64,000 nucleotides of DNA from Spirosoma oryzae (GTDB taxonomy: Bacteria > Bacteroidota > Bacteroidia > Cytophagales > Spirosomataceae). This document shows, piece after piece, positions 26,967 through 36,600 of the stretch. Below the pieces are notes generated by a model. It had not been told where the DNA came from. It was given only the letters and a program-made list of their open reading frames with translations, and did no database searches. Each line of letters opens with the position of its first letter. The first letter of the stretch is position 1. Made by a program: the position numbers and the translations under genes. Location: positions 1-64,000 of the forward strand of contig NZ_PVTE01000023.1 in the NCBI RefSeq assembly GCF_003002825.1. The letters run 5' to 3'.

Positions 26967-28454
26967 ATGAAAAAACAACTCCTCGTCACAGCGCTGCTTC
27001 TCCCGGCGCTATCCATTACCCAGCCTAGTGCGGCCCAAACCAAAAAAGCGATTAAAGCCGCGTCGGCTACCACGACCGACAGCGACAAGCAAGCCATCCT
27101 GACCGATCTGAATAAGCGGTTCCCGGAATACGCGGGTATTTCCAAGCAGATCTGGGATTTCGCCGAGCTGGGGTATCAGGAAGAGAAAAGTGCGGCTTTG
27201 CTGGAAGAACAGTTGCGCAAAGAAGGCTTCGACGTAAAGACGGGCGTCGCCGGTATTCCCACGGCCTTCGTCGCGACATACGGCTCGGGCAAGCCGGTCA
27301 TCGGTATTTTGGGCGAATACGACGCCCTGCCCGGTCTGGCCACCGAAGCCAAACCCGACTTCACGCCCATTGCCGGGCAGAAAGGCGGGCACGGCTGTGG
27401 CCACAACCTGTTCGGCACCGCATCGGTAGCCGCAGCCACGGAAATTAAAGACTGGCTCAAACGGTCGGGGCACAGCGGCACGATCAAGATTTACGGTTGC
27501 CCCGCAGAAGAAGGCGGTTCGGGTAAGGTGTACATGGTACGCGAGGGGCTGTTCGACGGCGTCGACGCCGTACTGCACTGGCACCCCGGCGATAAAAACG
27601 CGGCTGATGCCGGAACGTCGCTGGCCAACAAAAACGCCAAGTTCCGCTTTCGGGGCATTGCCGCCCACGCAGCCGCGTCGCCCGAGCGGGGTCGGTCGGC
27701 ACTCGACGGTGTCGAAGCGATGGATTACATGGTCAACCTGATGCGCGAACATATTCCGCAGGACACGCGCATTCACTATGTCATCACCAAAGGCGGGGAA
27801 GCACCCAACGTGGTACCGGCCTTCGCCGAAGTGTATTACTACGCCCGCCACAAAGACCGCGACATTCTGCAAAGTGTCTGGAAGCGCATCGAGAACGCAG
27901 CTGAAGGAGCCGCCAAAGGAACCGGCACGAAAGTCGAGTGGGAAATTCTGGGCGGTGTCTTCAACCTGTTGCCCAACGTTACCCTGGCCGAAGTGATGCA
28001 TCAGAACCTGAAAACGGTGGGTGGCGTGCAGTATAATGCCGAAGAAACGGCCTTCGCCAAACAGATCAGCACGACCTTCGACAAGAAAGTACCCATCGAA
28101 GAAGCCGCTACGGTGAAAGACTTCCGGGATGCGTCGGAAAGCGCGACGAGTGGCGGATCGACCGACGTTGGCGACGTAAGCTGGACCGTTCCCACCGTAG
28201 GCTTGTCGACAGCGACCTGGGTGCCGGGTTCGTCGGCCCACAGCTGGCAGTCGACGGCCGCCAGTGGTATGGGCATCGGTCAGAAAGGAATGCTGGTTGC
28301 GGCCAAAACCCTCGCCCTGACGGCGCTCGACCTCTACAAAAACCCCGCACTGATCGAAAAAGCGCGCGCCGAATGGCAGCAGAAACGCGGGGCCGACTTC
28401 AAATACGAAGCCCTGCTCGGCAACCGCAAGCCCGCGCTGGATTATCGGAAATGA
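26967..28454 (+). CDS. Exported M20-family amidohydrolase
   Basis: A 495-residue metal-dependent hydrolase with a signal peptide (to about residue 23). M20 motifs are GILGEYDALPGL, GGHGCGHNLFG and GCPAEEGGSGK, then the HWHPGD segment and the FRGIAAHAAASPERGRSA dimerisation/substrate region. It is closest to AbgB/p-aminobenzoyl-glutamate hydrolase-type enzymes. The exported location suggests a role in periplasmic peptide or amide breakdown. It is preceded by a long inverted repeat. Confidence 0.9.
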   Translation: MKKQLLVTALLLPALSITQPSAAQTKKAIKAASATTTDSDKQAILTDLNKRFPEYAGISKQIWDFAELGYQEEKSAALLEEQLRKEGFDVKTGVAGIPTAFVATYGSGKPVIGILGEYDALPGLATEAKPDFTPIAGQKGGHGCGHNLFGTASVAAATEIKDWLKRSGHSGTIKIYGCPAEEGGSGKVYMVREGLFDGVDAVLHWHPGDKNAADAGTSLANKNAKFRFRGIAAHAAASPERGRSALDGVEAMDYMVNLMREHIPQDTRIHYVITKGGEAPNVVPAFAEVYYYARHKDRDILQSVWKRIENAAEGAAKGTGTKVEWEILGGVFNLLPNVTLAEVMHQNLKTVGGVQYNAEETAFAKQISTTFDKKVPIEEAATVKDFRDASESATSGGSTDVGDVSWTVPTVGLSTATWVPGSSAHSWQSTAASGMGIGQKGMLVAAKTLALTALDLYKNPALIEKARAEWQQKRGADFKYEALLGNRKPALDYRK

Positions 28455-28530
28455 TTGATTTGTTGAGTGACTGAATGATTGAATCAGCAAGCTGGTAAAG
28501 TGCTTACTGCGTCGGTTTGGGCAAACTCCC

Positions 28531-28538
28531 TACCTTTG
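28531..28538 (+). promoter_or_regulatory. -7 box upstream of aspS
   Basis: TACCTTTG matches TAnnTTTG exactly. It would start a transcript near 28542, giving aspS a leader of about 100 nt that contains the hairpin at 28553-28629. Confidence 0.5.
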
Positions 28539-28552
28539 CAGAAATCCATTTT

Positions 28553-28629
28553 GACTGATTGAGTGATAGAATGATTGACTGAAAGTTTCCTGGACTGGCT
28601 TATTCAATCATTCTATCACTCAATCAGTC
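28553..28629 (+). repeat. 26-bp inverted repeat in the aspS leader
   Basis: Perfect 26-bp arms (28553-28578 and 28604-28629), AT-rich, made of TGATTGAGTGATAG-like words. A related partial copy lies at 28453-28490. The right arm ends 15 bp before the aspS ATG, so the hairpin would lie in the mRNA leader. Confidence 0.65.
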
Positions 28630-28644
28630 TATCATTAAGAACTC

Positions 28645-30441
28645 ATGCTTCGTTCCAAAACCTGCGGAGAACTCCGCCTTTCCGACGCTAACACCACCGT
28701 TACCCTGGCCGGGTGGGTACAGACCATCCGCGACAAAGGGGGGGTACTCTGGATCGACCTGCGCGACCGCTACGGTATCACGCAGCTGCTGCTCGAAGAC
28801 GGGCAGACAGCACCAGAACTCTTCACGACAGCCCGTTCGCTGGGTCGCGAATTCGTGGTGCAGGCAACCGGTACGGTGATCGAACGGAAGTCGAAAAATC
28901 CGAACATTCCGACCGGCGATATCGAGTTGAAAGTGACGGAGCTTACCGTACTGAATCCCGCCAAACTGCCGCCCTTCCTGATCGATGATGATACCGACGG
29001 GGGCGACGATCTGCGGATGAAGTACCGCTACCTCGACCTGCGCCGGAACCCCGTCCGCCGGAACCTGGAATTGCGGCACCGCATGGCGCAGCAAACCCGG
29101 ATTTATATGGATGGGCAGGGGTTCATCGAAGTCGAAACGCCGGTACTGATCAAATCGACGCCCGAAGGTGCGCGTGACTTTGTGGTCCCCAGCCGCATGA
29201 ATCCCGGCGAATTCTACGCCCTGCCCCAGTCACCACAGACGTTCAAGCAATTACTGATGGTATCGGGCTTCGACCGGTACTACCAGATTGTCAAGTGTTT
29301 CCGCGACGAAGATCTGCGCGCTGACCGGCAGCCGGAATTTACGCAGATCGACTGTGAGATGTCGTTTGTGGAGCAGGAAGACGTGCTGAACATGTTTGAA
29401 GGGCTGGTACGCCATCTGTTCAAGAACGTGAAAGGCATCGACCTGCCCGAGGTACCGCGCATGACCTACGCCGACGCCATGAAGTTCTACGGCTCCGACA
29501 AGCCCGATACCCGCTTCGACATGAAGTTTGTGGAACTGAAAGGTACCTTCGACACGGTCGACCTGACGTCGGGTAAAGGCTTTGGCGTATTCGATTCGGC
29601 CGAACTAGTCGTCGGAATCAACGTACCTGGCTGTGCCCACTACACCCGCAAACAAATCGACGAGCTGACCGATTGGGTGAAACGCCCGCAAATCGGCGCG
29701 AAGGGCCTGATCTACGTTCGCTACAACGAAGATCGCGACGGCGAACCGGGCACGCTCAAATCGTCGGTCGACAAGTTTTATTCGGAAGAAGACCTGCAAA
29801 AGTGGGCGGTACAGTTTAAGGCCAAACCCGGCGATCTGATGCTCATTATTTCGGGGGATTCTGCCAAAGCCCGCAAGCAGTTGAACGAGTTGCGGCTCGA
29901 AATGGGTACGCGTCTGGGCCTGCGCGACCCGAACGTGTTCAGCACGCTCTGGGTGCTCGACTTCCCGCTGCTGGAATACGGTGAAGAAGAGAACCGCTGG
30001 TTCGCTATGCACCATCCTTTCACCTCGCCCAAGCCCGAAGATATCCCACTGCTCGACAACGAGGAGATGCTCGGCATGGTACGGGCCAACGCGTACGATC
30101 TGGTTATCAACGGGACGGAAGTGGGCGGTGGCTCGATCCGGATTTTCAACCGCGATCTACAGGCCCGCATGTTCAGCCTGCTTGGCTTCTCCGACGAAGA
30201 AGCTAAAGCGCAGTTTGGCTTCCTGATGGATGCGTTCGAGTATGGTGCACCTCCACACGGTGGACTAGCCTTCGGTTTCGACCGGCTTTGCTCGCTGTTC
30301 GGCGGTTCCGATTCCATTCGCGACTTCATCGCCTTCCCGAAAAACAACTCGGGCCGCGACGTGATGATCGACTCGCCCTCGACAATTGCCGACAAGCAAC
30401 TCGACGAGCTGAAAATAGCGACTACTGCGCCTACCAAATAA
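28645..30441 (+). CDS. aspS: Aspartate-tRNA ligase
   Basis: A 598-residue class II aminoacyl-tRNA synthetase that charges tRNA-Asp. The N-terminal anticodon-binding OB-fold (about 1-110) is followed by the catalytic core: motif 1 near [20 protein letters not shown], motif 2 in [21 protein letters not shown], the bacterial insertion domain (GAD, about 300-410), and motif 3 in [16 protein letters not shown]. The length is typical for bacterial AspS. Its leader has a long hairpin, and a 22-bp terminator hairpin follows. Confidence 0.98.
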   Translation: MLRSKTCGELRLSDANTTVTLAGWVQTIRDKGGVLWIDLRDRYGITQLLLEDGQTAPELFTTARSLGREFVVQATGTVIERKSKNPNIPTGDIELKVTELTVLNPAKLPPFLIDDDTDGGDDLRMKYRYLDLRRNPVRRNLELRHRMAQQTRIYMDGQGFIEVETPVLIKSTPEGARDFVVPSRMNPGEFYALPQSPQTFKQLLMVSGFDRYYQIVKCFRDEDLRADRQPEFTQIDCEMSFVEQEDVLNMFEGLVRHLFKNVKGIDLPEVPRMTYADAMKFYGSDKPDTRFDMKFVELKGTFDTVDLTSGKGFGVFDSAELVVGINVPGCAHYTRKQIDELTDWVKRPQIGAKGLIYVRYNEDRDGEPGTLKSSVDKFYSEEDLQKWAVQFKAKPGDLMLIISGDSAKARKQLNELRLEMGTRLGLRDPNVFSTLWVLDFPLLEYGEEENRWFAMHHPFTSPKPEDIPLLDNEEMLGMVRANAYDLVINGTEVGGGSIRIFNRDLQARMFSLLGFSDEEAKAQFGFLMDAFEYGAPPHGGLAFGFDRLCSLFGGSDSIRDFIAFPKNNSGRDVMIDSPSTIADKQLDELKIATTAPTK

Positions 30442-30468
30442 GTATACGTTAGGCAGGATTTTTGTAAA

Positions 30469-30517
30469 GAACCCCTTAGGTATTAGCATACTCGCTATGC
30501 TAATACCTAAGGGGTTC
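30469..30517 (+). terminator. 22-bp terminator hairpin after aspS
   Basis: Perfect 22-bp arms (30469-30490 and 30496-30517) with a 5-nt loop. The hairpin is followed by TCGTTTTACG. It lies 27 bp beyond the aspS stop. Confidence 0.8.
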
Positions 30518-30591
30518 TCGTTTTACGACTACCTTTACCTACCGTTTAATAAACATTAAACGGTACTCCTACTGCTTTATCCTACTGCTGA

Positions 30592-33573
30592 ATGATTTTC
30601 CGTGTCGTGTGGCTTACGCTACTACTGGCGGGCCTGTGCTCGTTTTCTGTTTCCGCACAACTGACCATCACCAGTCCGGTGACCCGCATGGTCTTCCAGC
30701 GCAATCAGGCCAATCAGGCCAGTATACTCGTCACCGGCACAGCACCTGCCACAGCCACCACCATCGATGCCCGGTTTGTGCCCTTATCCACTGGGCAGGG
30801 TTCCGTAACCGCCTGGACAAGCTTGTCGCTCCTGTCGGGATCGCGCGTGTTTCGAGGCTTCGTAACTGTTCCGGCGGGCTGGTACCGGCTTGACGTCAGA
30901 GCCGTCACGAATGGATCAGTTGTCGCGCAAACGTCTGTCAACCGGGTTGGTGTGGGGGAAGTATTTGTTGTAGCGGGTCAATCCAACGCGGTGGGCGGCT
31001 TCGAACGGGAACCCGGTGCTACCGACGATCGGGTCTCCTGCGTCGATATTCGGCAAATCAACCGTATCGAAGAACACCTATATCCGTTGCAGTTTAGTCA
31101 CGCCAGTGCCGGTAGCAACATCGGTCCCAGCCAGCCACCGCACATCTGGGCTCGGCTGGGGGATAAACTGGTCAGTCGGCTCAACGTACCGGTGCTGTTT
31201 CTGGGAGCAGCCCAACCGGGTACGTCAAGTACGCAATGGCTACAGTCAGCCATTGGTACGTCAGGGGATCTTTTTCCTTATCAGCGGCTAGGCAGCGTGT
31301 TGCGAAGTTACGTTGCCCGGACGGGTATGCGGGCGGTGCTGTGGCATCAGGGCGAAGGCGACATCGGTTCAGCGGAAGCGACGTATTTTGCCAACATGAA
31401 GGCTATTATCGGCAAAAGCCGGGCGCAGGTAGCCTTCAATCAATTGGCCTGGCTCGTGTCGCGGGTGTCGTACACGCAGGGTGCGACCAACCCCGGTGTT
31501 ATTTCAGCGCAGAACCGACTCGCCAGCGAAGTCAACGATGTCTTCAACGGTCCCGCCACCGATGATCTCACCGGTTCCGACAACCGACTGGGCGATAACG
31601 TACATTTAGCCGGTAATGGGCTTGTTCGCTTCATTGACCGCTGGGACCAGAGCCTAAACACTGATTTCTTCACACGCTCAACCCCTTATACACCCGCCAA
31701 TGCATCGTCGTTAGTAACGAGTGGTTATCCACTTTCCCTCGTCAACCGCCCCGGCGATGTGCTGTTGGCCCCATCTTTCCGCACCGCCCCTACCGACTCC
31801 GGTAATCAGTACTACCTTCAACTGGTCAATACCGGCACCAATACGGTCGTCTCTGAATCAGCCCGTGGGCTAACCGATCCTCTGTCTTTTACGTTACCAG
31901 CCAGCCTGAACGGTAGTTATCAATTACGTACAGTGGCAACCGCGCCGGCCCTGACCGGTACATTGAGCGAGCCGTTTACCGTTAGCCCGTCCGCACCCGG
32001 CAATGCCTACGATACCCCTACCCCGGCCATCGTGCAGGGCGGTACACTTGATTCAGCTATTATCCGAATCGGGTATCGCTACGAAACAGACAGCCACGGC
32101 TTTTTTGCCATGATCCAGGCCAATACACCGGTCGAAACCCGGATGCAGCGGCTTGATGGTGGCCCGTTTTCCGATACAGACTGGCGAACGGCGCCTTCTG
32201 CCAGTCAGGCACCTGACTACCCCGAATTCATTGATTTCAACTATGTACGCAGTTACCCACCTGTAGCAATGGCGGTTGGGGGTGTCGAGCCGGGCCGTTA
32301 TCGGTTGTCGATACGCAAGCAGGGGAGTACGGGCGATGGTATCTGGTTTGAAACGACATTGCTGTACGGCCGGACCACGCTGTATCAGGGTTCCGAACCG
32401 GTGACTGCCGTACCGCCCGTCCTGACCCTGACCGATCCGGTTCCGAATGTTTGTCCCGGTGATGCGTTCAGCGTCGGTTTCACCCGGACCGAAAGCGCCG
32501 TTGACGCCACGAATTTGTATACGGTGCAATTGTCTGATACCAACGGCTCATTTACGAACCCAACGGCAATTGGCAGTGGCACGAGTAGCCCAATCTCGGT
32601 CACGCTACCCGCGACGACCAGTCCCGGCGACATCCGGCGAATCCGACTGGTAGCCAGCAGCCCGGCCGTTAGCAGCGCAGCCAGCGAAACGTTCGTTGTG
32701 TGTACCAACAGTACCAACCCGGCTGATCTGTCGATGACGATGCAGGTCGACACCCGCGTAGCAGCACTCAATAAACCCATAACCTGTACCCTATCCGTAA
32801 TGAACGCTGGGCCGTCGACAGCGCGAAACGTTGTGCTTCAGAGTCGATTACCCGGCGGTCTGTCGTTCGTCGATGCCAAGAGCACCACGATCAGTTCAGC
32901 GAGTGGTGTGGTCACCATCAACGCCGGGCCGCTGTCGGCTGGTAGCCAGACAAATTACGTGTTCAGGTTGCAGGCTACGCAGCCCGGCAATTACGCCTTG
33001 GCCGCCCAGGTAACGGCCTGCCAGACACCCGACCCTGACAGCCAGCCCAACTCGGGCACCGGCGACGGACAGGACGATGCGGCCACGATTGACCTACGCA
33101 CGACGCCGGGAAAAGATACCCTGTACACTTCCCCTAATCCGAATCAGGTACCACTGCCAACAGTGCAAGCCAACCAGCCCGCAACCAGTAGCAGTTCAGC
33201 CGACCTGAGCCTGATGCTAAGCCCCAGTCAACTGACCGTACCACCGAGTGGCACACTCAACGTTAGTCTGACAGTCAACAACCGGGGGGGAGCTAATGCG
33301 TCATCGGTCGGTGTGCAGGTACTCCTACCCAGTGGGTGGCAACTACTCAGCGGTAGTAGCCTGAGTCAGTCCGGACAGATCGTGTCGGGAACGATCGCGG
33401 GCGTTTCGTCGGCGGATTCTGCAACCGTCCGGTTCACGGTTCGGGTCAGCAGTGCGGGAACGCTACAGGCCCAGATCAGCAGTTCCTCGATCATCGATCC
33501 CGACAGTACGCCCGGCAATGGCTATACCAATGGCGAAGACGATACGGCCAGTCTGATGATTCGCCTAAAATGA
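30592..33573 (+). CDS. Secreted sialate O-acetylesterase-like protein with DUF11 domains
   Basis: A 993-residue exported protein. It has a signal peptide (cut near SVSA/Q), a short N-terminal beta domain, then an SGNH-type SASA domain with Ser131 in VVAGQSNAVGG, the WHQGEGD block near 254 and a GDNVHLAG His block near 339. Beta-rich domains follow. At the C-terminus two DUF11 (conserved repeat) modules end in acidic DPDSQPNSGTGDGQDD and DPDSTPGNGYTNGEDD loops. The last 68 bp of this module are identical to the end of the next gene. It is probably surface-attached and deacetylates glycans. No standard T9SS sorting domain was recognised. Confidence 0.8.
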   Translation: MIFRVVWLTLLLAGLCSFSVSAQLTITSPVTRMVFQRNQANQASILVTGTAPATATTIDARFVPLSTGQGSVTAWTSLSLLSGSRVFRGFVTVPAGWYRLDVRAVTNGSVVAQTSVNRVGVGEVFVVAGQSNAVGGFEREPGATDDRVSCVDIRQINRIEEHLYPLQFSHASAGSNIGPSQPPHIWARLGDKLVSRLNVPVLFLGAAQPGTSSTQWLQSAIGTSGDLFPYQRLGSVLRSYVARTGMRAVLWHQGEGDIGSAEATYFANMKAIIGKSRAQVAFNQLAWLVSRVSYTQGATNPGVISAQNRLASEVNDVFNGPATDDLTGSDNRLGDNVHLAGNGLVRFIDRWDQSLNTDFFTRSTPYTPANASSLVTSGYPLSLVNRPGDVLLAPSFRTAPTDSGNQYYLQLVNTGTNTVVSESARGLTDPLSFTLPASLNGSYQLRTVATAPALTGTLSEPFTVSPSAPGNAYDTPTPAIVQGGTLDSAIIRIGYRYETDSHGFFAMIQANTPVETRMQRLDGGPFSDTDWRTAPSASQAPDYPEFIDFNYVRSYPPVAMAVGGVEPGRYRLSIRKQGSTGDGIWFETTLLYGRTTLYQGSEPVTAVPPVLTLTDPVPNVCPGDAFSVGFTRTESAVDATNLYTVQLSDTNGSFTNPTAIGSGTSSPISVTLPATTSPGDIRRIRLVASSPAVSSAASETFVVCTNSTNPADLSMTMQVDTRVAALNKPITCTLSVMNAGPSTARNVVLQSRLPGGLSFVDAKSTTISSASGVVTINAGPLSAGSQTNYVFRLQATQPGNYALAAQVTACQTPDPDSQPNSGTGDGQDDAATIDLRTTPGKDTLYTSPNPNQVPLPTVQANQPATSSSSADLSLMLSPSQLTVPPSGTLNVSLTVNNRGGANASSVGVQVLLPSGWQLLSGSSLSQSGQIVSGTIAGVSSADSATVRFTVRVSSAGTLQAQISSSSIIDPDSTPGNGYTNGEDDTASLMIRLK
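33496..33563 (+). repeat. 68-bp exact repeat, copy 1
   Basis: Identical over 68 bp to 38810-38877. It encodes the DPDSTPGNGYTNGEDD segment that ends both large secreted proteins. Flanking sequence in the same module is much more divergent, which suggests recent gene conversion. Confidence 0.9.
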
Positions 33574-33655
33574 TAGAATATATCATTAACGCATGATTAA
33601 AATTACCTATTTTAGTAGGTTGATTTAGTATTGTCTGTACTCCACCGTTTCTTCT

Positions 33656-36600
33656 ATGCTCCTTTTTACCCGGTTCGGGCTGCTCGTCAGCCTGCTTTTC
33701 GTGCTTTGCCAACCATTTAGTTCCGCCCAGGCCCCACCACAAGACACGCTCCGTTTTCTGCTGGAACAGGAACAGCAGCGCCTGAAAGACCCGGCTTTGG
33801 ATCGGGTGCCGTACGAACGCCTGGAGGAAGCCCGCCAGCAAACACTAAAACGGTCGGCGAACAACGCAGCCCAGACCCAATCGGCCATTCCGAACGTTAC
33901 GTGGCAGGAGCGCGGACCCTCGAATGACGGAGGACGCACACGGGCTATCCTGTTCAACCCCAGCGATGCCTCCCACAAAAAAGTGTGGGCAGGCAGCTTG
34001 ATGGGTGGTCTGTGGTATACCAACGATATTACTGACCCCAAGGCGACCTGGACGCAGGTCAGCGAGTCGTGGGCCAACAGTACCATTACAGCACTGGCGG
34101 CTGACCCCAGCAATCCGCAAATCATGTATGCAGGAACCGGAGACAGATACGAATATCGATCGGGCGGGGGTATCTGGAAAACGACGGATGGTGGTGCCAA
34201 CTGGAATCGCCTGACGGCAACCATACCAAATAGTTCATTATCTCCCACTGACCTGCCGCGCATCTTTGAGTATATCAGTCGACTAGCGGTTAACCAGTCA
34301 GGCCATGTTTTCGCGGCTACTCAATACGGTTTGATTCGCTCGACCGACGGTGGTTCCAGTTGGAGTAAAGTGCTGGCTCCCAACCAGGGCATCGGATTTG
34401 GCAGTGCTACGGGTAACACATACAACGACCGGGTTACGGATCTGGAGATTGGCTCGGACAACACCGTCTTTGTCGCCTTCGACCCCAGTCGGGTGTTTCG
34501 CTCGCTCAACGCCAACGCTCAGTCTTGGAAGGAAATTACACCGTCCAACACGGCCGGTAACCGTACCGAACTGGCCCTGTTTGCCGCATCGAGCGGTAGT
34601 TCGCAGACAATTTATGCGGTCGCACAGGCCTATACCTCATCCTATTCCAAAGACATTGGCTGGTTCAAACGAAGTTCAGATGGCGGTGACACCTGGTCAG
34701 ACGTGACAATTCCAGCCGATGCCTACAGTACCTTTACCAGTGGCTCTGGCTGGTATGCGTTGAGTCTGGGAGTCCACCCTACCGACCCAAATCGGGTGTA
34801 TGCAGGTGGCTATTATTGGTACCAGTCGACCGATGGGGGGAAGACATGGGGCAATCCGATTCTTTGGCCATCCGGGAAGCAGCACACCATACAGTTTCAA
34901 CCGGGCAACAACACTGTCGCCGTCTTCAGTGGCGATGATGGCGTATCAGTATCGACAGACTTAACAACGGCAGCAAACCCGACGTTGGTCAGTCGGAATG
35001 CAGGCTACCGAGCGGCGGAAGTATCATCCGTCTCTCAACACCCAACACCTGGCAACCCCACTCTTCTGGCCAATACAGCGACTGCCACGTACCGGCAAAA
35101 CACCGATGGCCTGTCGGATGGCAAACGCATTTTTTCGAGCCTGTCCGGTATGGGACTAACGTTTATTGACGACGACACTCCTAGCCTACAGTTGGTTAGC
35201 ACGAGTAGTGGAGCCCTTTACCTGTTCGACAATCCATCCACAAACAACTCTACTTATTTAACGTACACAGGCTATAATTCCGCAGATTACGACAGCCAGT
35301 CTAACACGCTTTACACCTACATCTACACGAACGGCGGCTATTCGATCCGGCGGATGGCCGGTATTGGTTCCACAGTAACCACGACAGACCTTCCGCTAGC
35401 GGGACTCCAGTATGGCGCTACGTTCATCCGGCTTAGCAAAGATCGTAAGGCGCTGTTTGTAGGAACATACCCTGGAAAACTGTACAGAGTAACCAATATA
35501 GATCAATCGGCACTGACCATAACAGCCATCGATAACGGGGCTTTCCCTCAGTATAGCACGCCTTCGGCTATCGACATTGGGGCCGACGATAACGAGTTGA
35601 TCGTTACCCTGTCGAATTATGGTGCACAGTCTGTCTGGTACACCCGCGACGGCGGACAAACCTGGATAGGTAAAGACCAGTCGAACTATGGCTTACCCGA
35701 TATGCCGGTACGGTCGGTGTTGTTCAACCCACAGAACCGCAAACAGGTATTGCTCGGTACCGAACTGGGTGTCTGGTCGACCAACGATATCACTGCCAGC
35801 AACCCCGGCTGGGAACCAACCAATAGTGGCATGGGGATGATACGGGTCAATCAGCTGCGGGTTCGGCCGTCCGACAACCGCATCACGGCAGCCACGGCTG
35901 GCCGGGGTGTGTTCAGCAGTGATGCGCTGGCCATCCCCTATTCCGTACCTTCTATCACGCTAAACAGCGTATCGAGCACTAAACTCTGTGCGGGCAGTCA
36001 GATAACCGTCTCATTTTCAGTTAGTAGACCAGCCTTCAACGCGAACAACCGATTTGATGTGTACGTATCTGACGCTACCGGGAACTTCGCCAATCAGACG
36101 CGCATCGGCAGTAGTACCAACACGGTCGTTACAGCCACCCTGCCAACTGAATACGATCGCTTACCCTACGGCACTGGTTATCGTATCCGAGTTGTGTCGA
36201 TCAGTCCGGAAGTATACAGTAATTCCAGTGAGCCTATTGCCATCGGTGATCTTTACCAAACTCGTATTTATGATCGGGTATCCGCTGCGGGTTATACCTA
36301 TAATAGTTCAGCTATTTGTCTGGGCAGTCGGGTCACGATCAGCGCCCAGGGGCTTAACTCACAAGACGCTTCAACGCCAATCGAGTCGATTCAGTGGAAA
36401 CGCAATGGCAGCCCAATCAGCGGAGCTACCACGTTGACCTATCAGGCCCAGCAAGAAGGCCAATACACCGCCACGATGCAACAGGCGGGTTGTTCGATAA
36501 CCAGCAGCAGCTACATGCTGTATTCCAGCACTCAGCTAGCAGGCTCTATTCAATCGCCTACGGGCGGAGCACCTGTGTGTACGGGGCAAACTATCCCCGC

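Noticed and set aside
27009-28490. A 493-codon minus-strand frame opposite the M20 hydrolase
   Set aside because: A shadow of the strong M20 gene. Its protein is low in hydrophobic core order and matches no family.
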